DNA of 64,000 nucleotides from Geomonas limicola (GTDB lineage Bacteria > Desulfobacterota > Desulfuromonadia > Geobacterales > Geobacteraceae), in the NCBI RefSeq assembly GCF_014193675.1, contig NZ_BLXZ01000002.1:496001-560000 (forward strand). Direction: 5' to 3'. Made by a program: the position numbers and the translations under genes. Positions 1 through 9,384 of this stretch are shown here, in pieces. The first letter of the stretch is position 1; each line of letters opens with the position of its first letter. The notes under the pieces are model-generated. The model worked only from the letters and a program-made list of their open reading frames with translations, was not told the DNA's origin and ran no database searches.

Positions 1-2
1 CC

Positions 3-422
3 GCGTCGCGCTTTCTCCGGCTCCGGCGCCTGGAAAAGGAGCTCAGGTCCAGCAAGAACGAGATCGACGGCGTCATCTGGTTCATCGCCCTCTTGACCCG
101 GGTGGACGGGCTGGTCCTCATGGACAGGAACCTCGCGGTGCGCGGCTACGGTGTCGAGATCACCACCTCGGCGGAGCCGGAGAACCTTTTCATTGCCGGC
201 GATCGGCTGGGGAGCGAGGCGAAGCTGCGCCCGGCGGGCTACAACCACTTCGGCACCCGCCACCGCTCGATGATGCGCTACTGCTTCGAAAACCCGGGGA
301 GTATCGGTTTCGCCATCTCGCAGGATGGCGAGGTGCGGGTGATCTCCAAGATCGGGGAGCGGCTCATCATGTGGGAAAACATCAAGCTCAAGTACTACAG
401 TTACGTTTCCAAGAAAAAATGA
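3..422 (+). CDS. C-terminal part of a DisA_N (diadenylate cyclase-like) domain protein, 5' truncated
   Basis: The frame is open from base 3, so the gene begins outside the window; about 139 residues are visible. They contain a DGL triplet followed about 45 residues later by GTRHRSM, then a segment ending in alternating hydrophobic residues. DisA-type diadenylate cyclases carry DGA and RHR motifs at these places, bind ATP and make c-di-AMP. Here DGA is replaced by DGL, while the RHR motif is kept. Similar Geobacter proteins may therefore be nucleotide sensors rather than cyclases; that is an inference. The protein ends in a lysine-rich tail. The family assignment is moderate; the activity is unknown. 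Confidence 0.55.
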   Translation, partial: ASRFLRLRRLEKELRSSKNEIDGVIWFIALLTRVDGLVLMDRNLAVRGYGVEITTSAEPENLFIAGDRLGSEAKLRPAGYNHFGTRHRSMMRYCFENPGSIGFAISQDGEVRVISKIGERLIMWENIKLKYYSYVSKKK

Positions 423-460
423 TAGGATCGCGTCCGGATTTCTAGTGAGGAGGAAACCTT

Positions 461-670
461 ATGAAGCGAGTGATGCTGACGGCTCTACTGGCACTGGCCG
501 CATCCGGTTGCACTCGGCAGGCCTGGTACGAAGGTTTCAAGTCGCAACAGCGTCTGCAGTGCGAACACCTGACGCAGGACTACGAGCGCCAGCGCTGCCT
601 CGAGCGGGTCAACGGCTTGACCTACGACCAGTATCAGCGGCAGACCGAGGCTCTGAAAGAGCGGCAGTGA
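461..670 (+). CDS. small hypothetical lipoprotein
   Basis: A 69-residue protein with a clear Shine-Dalgarno (GAGGAGG) ahead of its ATG. A charged start, a short hydrophobic stretch and the lipobox LAASGC predict cleavage before Cys17 and lipid attachment. The mature part is short, hydrophilic and rich in Gln, Arg and Glu, with two further cysteines (in LQCEH and QRCLE) that could pair. I do not recognise a family. It follows the DisA_N-like gene by about 40 bases, so co-transcription is possible. Confidence 0.6.
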   Translation: MKRVMLTALLALAASGCTRQAWYEGFKSQQRLQCEHLTQDYERQRCLERVNGLTYDQYQRQTEALKERQ

Positions 671-853
671 CTTGTCTGCCAGTCAATCGCGGTCCTCATC
701 TGGTAGCCCACGATATCCCGCAGCCCCCTCCCTTTCCTTACCGTTGGTAACGACGCACTAGCAAATCACTCCAGCTTGTCGTAGAATGCCCGGCGCTGCC
801 GGCCCCGCCCGGCTCGATCCCATCCCGGCCTCCCGCCGGAGAAGGAGACCCAC

Positions 854-1387
854 GTGCCCGACGCTCCCCTCACCAAGGACGCTATTGCCACCCTCCCGCC
901 GGTTCTGGGCCGCTGGCCCGGCTCCTGCTTTGTCTGCTCGCCCGGGCACCCGCACGGACTCGGGCTGCGCTTCCACCACACCGAGGATGGCGTGGCCTGC
1001 ACCACCACGATTTCCACGCACTACTGCGGTTTCGACGGCATGGTGCACGGCGGGATCATCTCGACGCTCATGGACGAAACCGCCGCCTACGCCCTCTTTG
1101 CCCGCCACGGCAAGCTCGGGGTGACCCGCGAATTGACCACCCGCTTCCTGAAGCCGGTCCCCACCGCTGCCGAACTCACGGTGGTGGGGAGGGTGGCGAG
1201 CTACACGCCGCCGACGGCCGAGGTGACCATGGCGATCTACGACCAGGCGGGCGAGGTTTTGGCCGAGGCCAAGAGCTCCTGGTCCTTCCCGCGCCTGTCG
1301 CGCATCGCCGCTCTGGCCGGGGTGCCAGAGGAGGTCCTGCAGCAGTTTCTGGACGACTGCCAGAGGATCGAAGACCGGAAAGCCTAA
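854..1387 (+). CDS. PaaI-like hotdog-fold thioesterase
   Basis: A 177-residue protein starting at GTG behind a GGAGAAGGAG ribosome site. The segment GMVHGGIISTLMDETAAYAL (about residues 62-81) is the hallmark of PaaI/4HBT hotdog thioesterases, which hydrolyse acyl-CoA or related thioesters in the cytoplasm; the Asp in LMDE is the usual catalytic position. Two N-terminal cysteines in SCFVCSPG are typical of one subgroup. The next gene, an acyl-CoA ligase, starts 37 bases downstream on the same strand, so the pair probably form an operon that makes and removes acyl-CoA thioesters. The substrate cannot be read from the sequence. Confidence 0.82.
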   Translation: MPDAPLTKDAIATLPPVLGRWPGSCFVCSPGHPHGLGLRFHHTEDGVACTTTISTHYCGFDGMVHGGIISTLMDETAAYALFARHGKLGVTRELTTRFLKPVPTAAELTVVGRVASYTPPTAEVTMAIYDQAGEVLAEAKSSWSFPRLSRIAALAGVPEEVLQQFLDDCQRIEDRKA

Positions 1388-1424
1388 CACCTGCCATTGA
1401 ATTCACTACCTTGGAGGCTCAACG

Positions 1425-3074
1425 ATGAGTGACCTGCTGATACCGCGTACCCCCTCGGCGTACGACTACCAACTGTTGATCAAGAACCTGCTCTTCTGCC
1501 CGGCGGTGGACAACCCGGACCAGGAGATCGTCTACCGCGACCAGTACCGCGGCAGCTATCGCCAGCTGCGCGAAAGGGTGCGGCGCCTGGCGCGCCTGTT
1601 GACCGACCTGGGCGTCAAACCGGGGCAGACCGTGGCGGTCATGGACTGGGACAGCCACCGCTACCTCGAACTCTTCTTCGCGGTGCCGATGATCGGCGCG
1701 GTGCTGCACACCATCAACGTGCGCCTCTCCCCCGAGCAGATCCTCTACACCATCGACCACGCCGAGGACGACGTGCTCCTGGTGAACAGCGAGTTCCTCC
1801 CCATCCTGGACCAGATCCGCGGCAGGATCGACACGGTGCGCACCTACATCCTGATCTCCGACGAGGACGCCAGCGCCAAGAGCAGCATGGTGCCGTTCGT
1901 CGGGGAGTACGAGGAACTTCTCGCCAAGGCCGCCCCCGAGTTCGAATTCGCCGACTTCGACGAGAACATCCGCGCCACCACCTTCTACACCACCGGCACC
2001 ACCGGTCTCCCCAAGGGGGTCTACTTCAGCCACCGCCAGCTGGTGTTGCACACCTTCGGCGTCCTCTCCATGCTGAGCACGGTCTCCGACCACGGCAGCT
2101 TCAGGCGCGACGACGTCTACATGCCGATCACCCCAATGTTCCACGTGCACGCCTGGGGGATGCCCTACGTGGCCACCATGCTGGGGGTAAAGCAGGTCTA
2201 CCCGGGTCGCTACCTCCCGGAGGTCCTCCTGGAGCTCAAGGAGAAGGAGGGGGTGACCTTCTCGCACTGCGTACCGACCATCCTGCACATGATGCTGAAG
2301 CACCCGCACGCCGAGCGCATCGACCTCAAGGGGTGGAAGCTGATCATCGGCGGCGCCGCCATGTCGCGCAACCTCTGCGTGGATGCCCTGAAGCGCGGCA
2401 TCGACGTCTTCACCGGTTACGGCATGTCCGAGACCTGCCCGATCCTCACCTTCTCGCAGCTCACCCCGGAGATGCTGGAACTCCCCCCCGAGGAGCAGGC
2501 CGCCATCCGCTGCAAGACCGGCCTCGCCATCCCGCTCGTCGACCTGCGGGTGGTGGATGCCGATCTCAAGGAAGTGCCGCGCGACGGCGTCACCACGGGC
2601 GAAGTGGTGGCCCGGGCTCCCTGGCTCACCCAGGGGTACCTGAAGGACCACAAGACTTCCGAGCGGCTCTGGGAAGGGGGCTACCTGCACACCGGGGACG
2701 TGGCGGTGCGCGACGAGCGCGGCTACCTGCGCATCACGGACCGCTCGAAGGACGTCATCAAGGTGGCGGGCGAGTGGGTCTCGTCGCTGGAGCTCGAGGA
2801 CCTGATCGCGCACCACCCGTCGGTTGCCGAGGTGGCGGTGATCGGCCAGCCCGACGAGAAGTGGGGTGAGCGCCCGCTGGCCCTGGTGGTGCTGAAACCG
2901 ACCGCCGCCGGCAAGTCGAGCGAGAAGGAGATCTCCCACTACATCCGCGAGACCGCGGACCGCGGCACCATCAGCAAGCAGGTGGTGCTCGCCAAGGTGA
3001 AGCTGGTGGAGGCGATCGACAAGACCTCGGTCGGCAAGATCAACAAGGTCGCCCTGCGCGAGAAGTACCTGTAG
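1425..3074 (+). CDS. AMP-forming long-chain fatty acid--CoA ligase
   Basis: A 549-residue member of the ANL (acyl-AMP/CoA ligase) superfamily, with a TTGGAGG ribosome site. The phosphate-binding loop YTTGTTGLPKG lies near residue 190, the A5 motif GYGMSETCP in the middle, the A8 region GYLHTGDVAVRDERGYLRI near residue 420, and the C-terminal catalytic lysine motif SVGKINK close to the end. These enzymes activate a carboxylic acid with ATP and transfer it to CoA. The arrangement is complete and of normal length. The thioesterase immediately upstream supports a role in fatty acid handling. Chain-length preference is not visible. Confidence 0.88.
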   Translation: MSDLLIPRTPSAYDYQLLIKNLLFCPAVDNPDQEIVYRDQYRGSYRQLRERVRRLARLLTDLGVKPGQTVAVMDWDSHRYLELFFAVPMIGAVLHTINVRLSPEQILYTIDHAEDDVLLVNSEFLPILDQIRGRIDTVRTYILISDEDASAKSSMVPFVGEYEELLAKAAPEFEFADFDENIRATTFYTTGTTGLPKGVYFSHRQLVLHTFGVLSMLSTVSDHGSFRRDDVYMPITPMFHVHAWGMPYVATMLGVKQVYPGRYLPEVLLELKEKEGVTFSHCVPTILHMMLKHPHAERIDLKGWKLIIGGAAMSRNLCVDALKRGIDVFTGYGMSETCPILTFSQLTPEMLELPPEEQAAIRCKTGLAIPLVDLRVVDADLKEVPRDGVTTGEVVARAPWLTQGYLKDHKTSERLWEGGYLHTGDVAVRDERGYLRITDRSKDVIKVAGEWVSSLELEDLIAHHPSVAEVAVIGQPDEKWGERPLALVVLKPTAAGKSSEKEISHYIRETADRGTISKQVVLAKVKLVEAIDKTSVGKINKVALREKYL

Positions 3075-3277
3075 CCGCGCAGAACGTCGGATTCCGACAG
3101 TTGCCGGTACCGGACTCGACGCGCTTGAGCCTGGCAGTGCCGGAGAGCACCGGGTGCGCGTCAAGGTTATGCAATGTTTGCGCAATGGCGAGCGGGTTGG
3201 TAACATTGTGCCTGTTTCTCGGCAGCACGTAGGCGTACGACACTATCCCATCGAGAGTTACCCATAGGAGAGTACAC

Positions 3278-4249
3278 ATGGAAAAAAACGCGAAGATCTT
3301 CCTGGCCGGATCCAAGGGCCTGGTCGGCTCGGCGCTCAAGCGCTGCCTCACCCAGAGCGGCTATACCAACCTGATCACCCCGGAGATCGACGAGCTGGAC
3401 CTTACCAACCAGCAGGCGGTCACCGATTTCTTCGCGGCGGAACGCCCCGAGTACGTGATCCTGGCCGCGGCCAAGGTGGGCGGGATCCACGCCAACAACA
3501 CGTATCCCGCCGAGTTCATCTACCTCAACCTGGCGATCCAGAACAACGTGGTGCACAACGCCTGGAAGTACGGGGCCAAGCGCCTTTTGTTCCTGGGGTC
3601 TTCCTGCATCTACCCGAAACTCGCCCCGCAGCCGATGAAGGAGGAGCACCTGCTCACCGGGCTTCTCGAGCCGACCAACGAGCCCTACGCCCTGGCGAAG
3701 ATCGCCGGTATCAAGATGTGCGAGTCCTATAACCGCCAGTACGGCACCAAGTTCATCGCCGTGATGCCGACCAACCTCTACGGCCCGGGCGACAACTTCC
3801 ACCCGGAGAACAGCCACGTACTGCCGGCCCTGATCCGCCGCTTCCACGAGGCGAAGCTCGCCGCGGCCCCCGAGGTGGTGGTCTGGGGGAGCGGCACCCC
3901 GCGCCGCGAACTCCTCTACGTCGAGGACATGGCGCGCGGCTGCCTGCACCTCATGGAACTCTCCGACGAGCAGATCGCGCCGGAACTCTTGAGCTACCCC
4001 AAGCCCTGCTTCGTGAACCTGGGGACCGGGGAAGACGTCACCATCCGCGAGTTGGCCGAGACCGTGGCCCGGGTGGTGGGGTATCAGGGGAGGTTGGAGT
4101 TCGACGCCAGCAAGCCGGACGGCACGCCGCGCAAGCTCGAGGACGTAAGTCGCGCCCACACCCTGGGCTGGCGGCACACGATGAGCCTCGAAGACGGTAT
4201 CGCGGCCACCTACCGCTGGTACCTGGAGAACCCCGAGTACAAGCGCTGA
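3278..4249 (+). CDS. fcl: GDP-L-fucose synthase
   Basis: A 323-residue short-chain dehydrogenase/reductase that epimerises and reduces GDP-4-keto-6-deoxymannose to GDP-L-fucose for surface polysaccharide. The NADP-binding glycine motif [10 protein letters not shown] is at residues 11-20, the serine motif GSSCIYP near 107-113 and the catalytic YALAK near 136-140. The pair [12 protein letters not shown] and [14 protein letters not shown] are typical of WcaG/Fcl. The ribosome site is ATAGGAG before ATG. GDP-mannose dehydratase, its usual partner, is not adjacent, so the gene stands alone here between unrelated neighbours. Confidence 0.92.
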   Translation: MEKNAKIFLAGSKGLVGSALKRCLTQSGYTNLITPEIDELDLTNQQAVTDFFAAERPEYVILAAAKVGGIHANNTYPAEFIYLNLAIQNNVVHNAWKYGAKRLLFLGSSCIYPKLAPQPMKEEHLLTGLLEPTNEPYALAKIAGIKMCESYNRQYGTKFIAVMPTNLYGPGDNFHPENSHVLPALIRRFHEAKLAAAPEVVVWGSGTPRRELLYVEDMARGCLHLMELSDEQIAPELLSYPKPCFVNLGTGEDVTIRELAETVARVVGYQGRLEFDASKPDGTPRKLEDVSRAHTLGWRHTMSLEDGIAATYRWYLENPEYKR

Positions 4250-4279
4250 CCATCGCGCTACAAAATATAAAAGCCGGAC

Positions 4280-4315
4280 AAAAAACGAGCCCGGTGGAGA
4301 GATCCACCGGGCTCG
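4280..4315 (-). terminator. intrinsic terminator of the GMP reductase gene
   Basis: A perfect 13-bp stem (4286-4298 with 4303-4315) and a 4-base loop, followed on the minus strand by six T residues (A-run at 4280-4285). It lies about 40 bases beyond the GMP reductase stop. The plus side has no T-run, so it is polarised to the minus strand, though the hairpin may also protect the fcl transcript. Confidence 0.88.
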
Positions 4316-4353
4316 TCTGCGTCTGGGGCTGTCCGCCCGCGCTGGGGCCGGAG

Positions 4354-5391
4354 TTACCCGAAGACGCGGTTTTCCTGCTCCTGCACCCGGATGAAGGTGG
4401 TGCGCTTGGTGAGCTCCTTGAGCGATGCCGCCCCCACGTAGGTGCAGGCCGAGCGGACGCCGCCCAGGATGTCGCGCACGGTGTCCTCGATCGGTCCGCG
4501 GTAGGGTACCTCGACGGTCTTCCCCTCCGAGGCACGGTAGGAGGCGACGCCGCCGGCGTGCTTGTCCATGGCGGTGGTCGAGCTCATCCCGTAGAAGAGC
4601 TTGAACTGCTGGCCGTTACGCTCCACGATCTGCCCGCCGCTCTCGTCGTGGCCGGCGAGCATCCCCCCCAGCATGACGAAGTCGGCGCCGCCGCCGAAGG
4701 CCTTCGCCACGTCACCGGCGCAGGTGCAGCCCCCGTCCGAGATGATGCGTCCGCCCAGGCCGTGGGCCGCGTCGGCGCACTCGATGACGGCGGAAAGCTG
4801 CGGGTAGCCGACCCCTGCCTTGACGCGGGTGGTGCAGACCGAACCCGGGCCGATACCGACCTTAACCGCGTCGGCGCCGGAGAGCAGCAACTCCTCGACC
4901 ATCTCGCCGGTAACCACGTTCCCCGCGATGATGGTCTTGTCCTCGAAGCTGTCGCGCACCCTGCGCACGAACTCGACGAAGCTCTCGGCATAGCCGTTTG
5001 CCACGTCGATGCAGATGAACTTAAGCTTGGGGTGGCTTTTCATGATGGTGGTGAGCTTGTCGAAGTCGGCTTCGGAGGAGCCGGTGCTCACCATGATGTG
5101 CGAGTAAATGACCTCGTCCCTCCCTTCCAGGAACTCGGTCCACTGCGCCGGGGTGTAGTGCTTGTGCACCGCGGTCAGCATGGCGTGCTGGGCCAGCACG
5201 GCGGCAATCTCGAAGGTGCCGGTGGTGTCCATGTTGGCGGAGATGACCGGTACGCCGGTCCATTCGTGCTTACTGTGCAGGAACTTGAAGGTGCGCATCA
5301 GGTCGACCTGGGAGCGGCTCTTCAGGTTGGAACGCTTGGGGCGGATCAAAACGTCGGAGAAACCGAGCTTTACATCGTTGTCTACGAACAT
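4354..5391 (-). CDS. guaC: GMP reductase
   Basis: A 345-residue (beta/alpha)8-barrel enzyme of the IMPDH/GMPR family that converts GMP to IMP with NADPH and returns guanine nucleotides to the purine pool. The catalytic cysteine sits in [10 protein letters not shown] (about residue 184), and NMDTTGTFE and [15 protein letters not shown] are family signatures. The inosinate dehydrogenase CBS domain is absent, as expected for GMPR. I chose the ATG at 5391 because AAGGAG lies just upstream; the frame is open further up but lacks a site. An inverted repeat (5426-5431 with 5444-5449) lies in the leader and might be regulatory. Neighbours are unrelated. Confidence 0.93.
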   Translation of the reverse strand: MFVDNDVKLGFSDVLIRPKRSNLKSRSQVDLMRTFKFLHSKHEWTGVPVISANMDTTGTFEIAAVLAQHAMLTAVHKHYTPAQWTEFLEGRDEVIYSHIMVSTGSSEADFDKLTTIMKSHPKLKFICIDVANGYAESFVEFVRRVRDSFEDKTIIAGNVVTGEMVEELLLSGADAVKVGIGPGSVCTTRVKAGVGYPQLSAVIECADAAHGLGGRIISDGGCTCAGDVAKAFGGGADFVMLGGMLAGHDESGGQIVERNGQQFKLFYGMSSTTAMDKHAGGVASYRASEGKTVEVPYRGPIEDTVRDILGGVRSACTYVGAASLKELTKRTTFIRVQEQENRVFG

Positions 5392-5552
5392 GTGTGCATC
5401 TCCTTCACGGCAGAGGTAGCGTAACATCCCGTCTCTCGACAGGCGGGATCGGAGATTAACTCCAATCCGGAGGTTGTACAAGGGTTAAATTGTTGAAAAG
5501 AGAATCTTTACCGCGTATACGGCCCTGTGCTAGAGTGCCCGCGGAGGTTCCC

Positions 5553-6797
5553 ATGCTCGATAGCCGGACGCGCCGCCAGCGCTGGACCATCTTCGCCGTC
5601 CTGGCACTGATCTACATCCTCGTCTATTTCTACCGGGTCTCGCTGGCCGTCGTCGCCCGTGACGTCGCGCGCGAGCTGAACCTCTCCCCGGCCCAGCTCG
5701 GCTCGCTCTCCAGCATCCTCTTCTACGTCTACGCCGCCGCGCAGCTCCCCCTGGGGCCGATGATCGACCGCCTGGGCGGGAGGCTGGTGATCAGTGGCTG
5801 CGGCGTGCTTACCGCCCTGGGCGGCATACTCTTCGCCGAGGCTGGCAGCATGGGGGAGGCCATGTTGGCCCGCATCCTCCTGGGGCTGGGTACCTCGTGC
5901 GTACTCATGGCCACCTTCACCATCTTCAGCCACTGGTTTTCCAAGCGCGAGTTCGGCCGGGTTTCGGGACTGATGATCGCGGTCGGCAACCTGGGCAACC
6001 TGGGGGGAACGGCGCCCCTGGCTTTCGCGGTCTCTCTGGTGGGGTGGCGCAGCTCGTTTTTAGCGGTGGGGGTGCTGCAGGGGCTCTTGACGGTGCTGGT
6101 CTTTCTCATGGTGCGCGACCGGCCGCCCGAGCCGGTCCACGAGGAGGGGAAGACCGTCGAGCCCATGGGGCTGCTGGAGGCCTGGAAGCAGAGCTTCGGC
6201 AACCGCGACTTTCTCTATCTGGGCGCCCTGGCCTTCACCTGGTACGGCAACTATCTGGCCGTGCAGGGGCTTTGGGGCGGTCCCTACCTGATGGAGGTGC
6301 TCAAGCTGAGCCGGGACGGGGCCGGCCGCATGCTGATGTGCACCTCGCTCGGGTTCATCTGCGGCAGCCTGGTGATCGACAGCATCGCCCGTAAGCTGCT
6401 GCATTCCCACAAGTGGACCATGTGGAGCGGCCAGCTGCTGCTCCTTGTACTGATGACAGGTTTCCAGGGGTGGGCGGATACCCTTCCGGCGCCCCTTTTG
6501 GCGGCCCTCTTCTTCGCGCTGGGGCTGGCCGTCTCCAGCGGGACCGCCATCTACCCTATCGTGCGTTCCATGTTCCCGGTGCGCATGGTGGGGACCGCGC
6601 TCACCTCGCTCAACTTCTTTGTGCTCCTGGGGGCGGCCTCGACGCAGCAGGTCATGGGGGTGATCCTGAACAGCTTCGGCAAGCACACCCCGGGTGCCGT
6701 GGCCCAGGCTTTCCACGCGGCGTTCCTGTTCCCGGTAGCCGCCCAGGCCGTGGCGCTCGCGCTCTTCTTCTTCGCCAGGGACTACTACGAACACTAG
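5553..6797 (+). CDS. MFS transporter
   Basis: A 414-residue major facilitator with about 12 hydrophobic segments. The first cytoplasmic loop carries the MFS A-motif relative GPMIDRLGGRLV, and RILLGLGTSCV resembles motif B. The RVSLAVVARDV region resembles organic-anion or hexose-phosphate type carriers. The ATG at 5553 follows GCGGAGG; the open frame extends upstream to a TTG at 5490 but without a ribosome site. It is transcribed away from guaC with about 160 bases between starts, and converges with the dus gene. The substrate is unknown. Confidence 0.85.
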   Translation: MLDSRTRRQRWTIFAVLALIYILVYFYRVSLAVVARDVARELNLSPAQLGSLSSILFYVYAAAQLPLGPMIDRLGGRLVISGCGVLTALGGILFAEAGSMGEAMLARILLGLGTSCVLMATFTIFSHWFSKREFGRVSGLMIAVGNLGNLGGTAPLAFAVSLVGWRSSFLAVGVLQGLLTVLVFLMVRDRPPEPVHEEGKTVEPMGLLEAWKQSFGNRDFLYLGALAFTWYGNYLAVQGLWGGPYLMEVLKLSRDGAGRMLMCTSLGFICGSLVIDSIARKLLHSHKWTMWSGQLLLLVLMTGFQGWADTLPAPLLAALFFALGLAVSSGTAIYPIVRSMFPVRMVGTALTSLNFFVLLGAASTQQVMGVILNSFGKHTPGAVAQAFHAAFLFPVAAQAVALALFFFARDYYEH

Positions 6798-6821
6798 TAA
6801 CGGGAGGCGCTTTTCGGGGCT

Positions 6822-7832
6822 TTACAGCTCTCCGAGCACGGACTTGAAGTCCCCGAGCGTCTTGGCGCGCTTCAGGCGTTTGAGCTCCTGGTCGAGTTCC
6901 GGGTCCTCCACGTTGGAGACCACCCCTTTCACCTTGGCGAGCACCTGGGCGTCGCCGCAGAAAAGCTTGCCGTAGAGCGGCAACAGGCCGTCCAGGTAGC
7001 GGCGCAGCATGGTCCGGCGCTCGGCCAGATCCGGCTCCGCGCTCGCCCGGCCGCGCAGCCGCTCGAAGAGCATCGGCTCACCGATGCCGCCGCGCCCCAG
7101 CATGAGCCCGGCGGCCCCGGTCTCCTTCAGGATGCGCAGTCCCTGCTGCGCGCGGCGGATGTCGCCGTTGGCGATCACGGGGAGGCAGGTCTGCCGGACC
7201 ACTTCCGCGGTGATTGCGTGGTCGGCAAAGCCGTTGTAGGCCTGGCGCACGGTGCGCGGGTGCAGCACCAGGAAGTCGACCCCGGAGCGCTCCAGAAGCG
7301 GCAAGAGGGAAAAGATCTGGCGCGGGTCGTCGTAGCCGGCGCGCAGCTTCACCGAAAAGGTCCCGGCGATGGTCTCGCGCAGGGCGGGGAGGATCTCCTC
7401 CAAAAGCTCGGGGCGCTTCAGCATCCCGCCGCCGGTCAGCCCGCTGGTCATGCGCCCGTAGGGGCACCCCATGTTCAGGTTCAGGTGCACCGCACCGGCG
7501 TCCTGGGCGACCTGGGCCGCCGAGACCAGCGCGTCGCGTCCGTGCCCGATCAGCTGCACCACCAGCGGCACGCCACCCTCGGCGGGGGCGATCTCGCGCA
7601 GGTCGCCGGGCATCAGGCGCTTTTTCGAGGAGACCGGGTTCACCCTCATGAACTCGGTCCAGACCACGTCGGGGCGCACCCAGGAGACGAAGAGCGAGCG
7701 CAGCGCGCGGTTGGTGAGCCCCTGCATCGGCGCCAGCATGAGTGGGGTCTCGCCGGGAGCCCAGGGGAGTCGTTGGCCGCCGGGCGCAGTGCTCCCGGTA
7801 CGGGGATCGTTGTCGGTAACTGGTTTGGTCAT
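6822..7832 (-). CDS. dus: tRNA-dihydrouridine synthase
   Basis: A 336-residue FMN enzyme that reduces uridine to dihydrouridine in the tRNA D-loop. LAPMQGLTNRALR (about residues 33-45) is the N-terminal barrel signature, NMGCPYGRM holds the catalytic Cys123, VKLRAGYDD is the substrate-binding strand, and IANGDIRR and LMLGRGGIG are FMN-phosphate contacts. The protein carries a 25-residue polar N-terminal extension that may be shorter if a later start is used. It converges with the MFS gene and lies downstream of the SlyD-like gene on the same strand. The exact Dus subfamily (A, B or C) is not decided. Confidence 0.88.
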   Translation of the reverse strand: MTKPVTDNDPRTGSTAPGGQRLPWAPGETPLMLAPMQGLTNRALRSLFVSWVRPDVVWTEFMRVNPVSSKKRLMPGDLREIAPAEGGVPLVVQLIGHGRDALVSAAQVAQDAGAVHLNLNMGCPYGRMTSGLTGGGMLKRPELLEEILPALRETIAGTFSVKLRAGYDDPRQIFSLLPLLERSGVDFLVLHPRTVRQAYNGFADHAITAEVVRQTCLPVIANGDIRRAQQGLRILKETGAAGLMLGRGGIGEPMLFERLRGRASAEPDLAERRTMLRRYLDGLLPLYGKLFCGDAQVLAKVKGVVSNVEDPELDQELKRLKRAKTLGDFKSVLGEL

Positions 7833-7870
7833 GGTTCTTTAGAAGACGAAGCTGAAGGGGCGTTGAGGTG

Positions 7871-7895
7871 CGGGGAGGCGTCGGCCGCCTCCCCG
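7871..7895 (-). other. strong hairpin between the slyD-like and dus genes
   Basis: A 10-bp GC-only stem (7871-7880 with 7886-7895) with a 5-base loop lies between the SlyD-like stop and the dus start. No T-run follows on either strand, so it is more likely an mRNA-stability or pause hairpin than an intrinsic terminator. Confidence 0.4.
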
Positions 7896-7923
7896 GCTTC
7901 GTGCGTGGCTGATAGGCTGATGC

Positions 7924-8427
7924 CTAGAGGATTTCCAGCAGTTCGATTTCGTAGGTGATGTCTTCGCCGGCCAGCGGGTGGTTGGCGTCCACGGTGATGG
8001 TCTCTTCGGTCACTTCGACAACCACGACCTCGACCGGTTCGTCGTCATCACCGGTCAGTTCCAGCTCCATGCCGACTTCGGGAACGATGTCGCCGGTGAG
8101 CTGGGCGCGGCTGATGGCGAAGACCTCGTCCTCGTCGTACTCGCCGAAGGCGTCTTCGGCAGGGATGACCACGGTTTTCTTCTCGCCGGGAGCCATGCCG
8201 ACCAGTGCTTCCTCGACCTGGGGGAAGAAGTCCTCGTTGCCGATGGTCAGCTCCATGGGGCCGGTCTCGCAACCGCACCCGTCGTCTTCGCAGGCGTCAT
8301 CGTGGCAGCCGCAGGCGTCGTCCTCGCAGCAGCCCTCTTCCTTCAGGGTGCTGTCGAATACGGACCCGTCTTCGAGGGTGCCGGTGTAGTTGATGCGTAC
8401 TTTGTCGCCTTGTTTTGCAGTTGCCAT
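7924..8427 (-). CDS. SlyD-like FKBP peptidyl-prolyl isomerase with a Cys-rich insert
   Basis: A 167-residue FKBP-type prolyl isomerase and chaperone. The FKBP core (residues 5-28, then 57-95) and the insert-in-flap chaperone domain (about 96-155, with DANHPLAG) match SlyD. Between them, residues 31-56 form an acidic, cysteine-rich insert with Cys33, 34, 39, 41, 46, 51, 53 and His42. Ordinary SlyD has its metal-binding Cys/His residues in a C-terminal tail; this protein has no such tail and ends in ELLEIL. The insert probably binds Ni, Zn or a similar metal, perhaps delivering it to enzymes; that is an inference. The gene is single, with about 230 bases of intergenic DNA ahead. Confidence 0.9.
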   Translation of the reverse strand: MATAKQGDKVRINYTGTLEDGSVFDSTLKEEGCCEDDACGCHDDACEDDGCGCETGPMELTIGNEDFFPQVEEALVGMAPGEKKTVVIPAEDAFGEYDEDEVFAISRAQLTGDIVPEVGMELELTGDDDEPVEVVVVEVTEETITVDANHPLAGEDITYEIELLEIL

Positions 8428-8655
8428 GTCGTCTCGTCCTTCTTAGTGGTGTAGTTATCTTGGTTCTCTTCGCTGAATGTACGTGCGAGCGAGCCGGTTA
8501 GTCCAGAAAAATCGTGCTGAGTGCCAAAAAACAGCCTTGGCAGACGCAAAACGCCCCGGAATGCGCCTGGCCTGAGAAATCCAGCATACCAGCTTGTCCT
8601 TTACAGTTGTCGCACCGTTGTGAAACAATGTCATGCGGTTAGCAAGGAGGCGGTT

Positions 8656-8847
8656 ATGGAAAAGAAGATCAGCGCGGATGAGTGGACGGCCAGGTTTCGT
8701 GCCGTAGGTCTCGACGACGACGCCCAGGGACACTGGCACTCGCTCTTTGAACGCGAAAACCCCAGCGGACACCAGAGCTTCCTGGAGTGGCTGGGGCTCC
8801 CCGAAGAACGCATCGTCCAGCTCCGGGACCGTTCCTCGATCCGGTAG
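8656..8847 (+). CDS. conserved-looking small hypothetical protein
   Basis: A 63-residue soluble protein starting at the ATG behind AAGGAGGCGG, a strong ribosome site that rules against starts further upstream. It is acidic, with the features ADEWTARFRAVGLDD and FLEWLGLPEERI, which look like two amphipathic helices. I do not recognise a family. It lies between genes on the opposite strand and seems to be transcribed alone. Confidence 0.6.
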   Translation: MEKKISADEWTARFRAVGLDDDAQGHWHSLFERENPSGHQSFLEWLGLPEERIVQLRDRSSIR

Positions 8848-8922
8848 CTGCAGGCCTTCCCGGGTTTTCGCGGCGCTACCCGCCTCTGACGGGGGCGGCG
8901 CCGGTGTGCATCACCCGGGCGG

Positions 8923-9384
8923 CTACTGGCGCATCAGCTTCTTCGCCGCGAAGTTGTAGCACTGCAGGTAGCTCAGCACGGTGAGCACGAAGCTGAAGTA
9001 CAGGACGCTCAGGACGATCGGGATACTGGGCGCCTGCAGGATGAACATCCCGAAAAAGAAGAAGACCGAGACCTTCACGATGTCTCCCATCCGCTTCTTC
9101 TTGGTATAGGCCTTGAGCTCCTCGCTGCTCAGGTTGCTGGTACTCATGGCCAGGTCGCGCTCGACCTCCTTGGACGCGAAGCGGTAGATCGGGTAGAAGA
9201 GCACCATCTGGATCACAAAGCTCGCTACTACCGCGTTCATGAACCTCCCCGGGATGCCGAGGGCCTGGAATTTGGCCTGGAACTGCACCGCCATGTAGAC
9301 CAGCATGAGGATGAGGGCGCCCTGGGCCATGGCGAATATCTTGATGGTTTTGGCGATCTTCTGGTATCTTGTGGTGTCCGCCAT
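8923..9384 (-). CDS. hypothetical integral membrane protein
   Basis: A 153-residue protein with four hydrophobic segments: roughly residues 14-33 and 48-69 in the N-terminal half, and a pair at 103-118 and 122-142. A charged, lysine-rich loop (KAYTKKKRMGD) separates the halves. The ribosome site GGAGGGAG is good. I do not recognise a family and no neighbour suggests a role. Confidence 0.6.
   Translation of the reverse strand: MADTTRYQKIAKTIKIFAMAQGALILMLVYMAVQFQAKFQALGIPGRFMNAVVASFVIQMVLFYPIYRFASKEVERDLAMSTSNLSSEELKAYTKKKRMGDIVKVSVFFFFGMFILQAPSIPIVLSVLYFSFVLTVLSYLQCYNFAAKKLMRQ

Noticed and set aside
4294..5424. Open frame of 376 codons on the plus strand opposite guaC
   Set aside because: Antisense to a complete GMP reductase, with no ribosome site and low-complexity composition.
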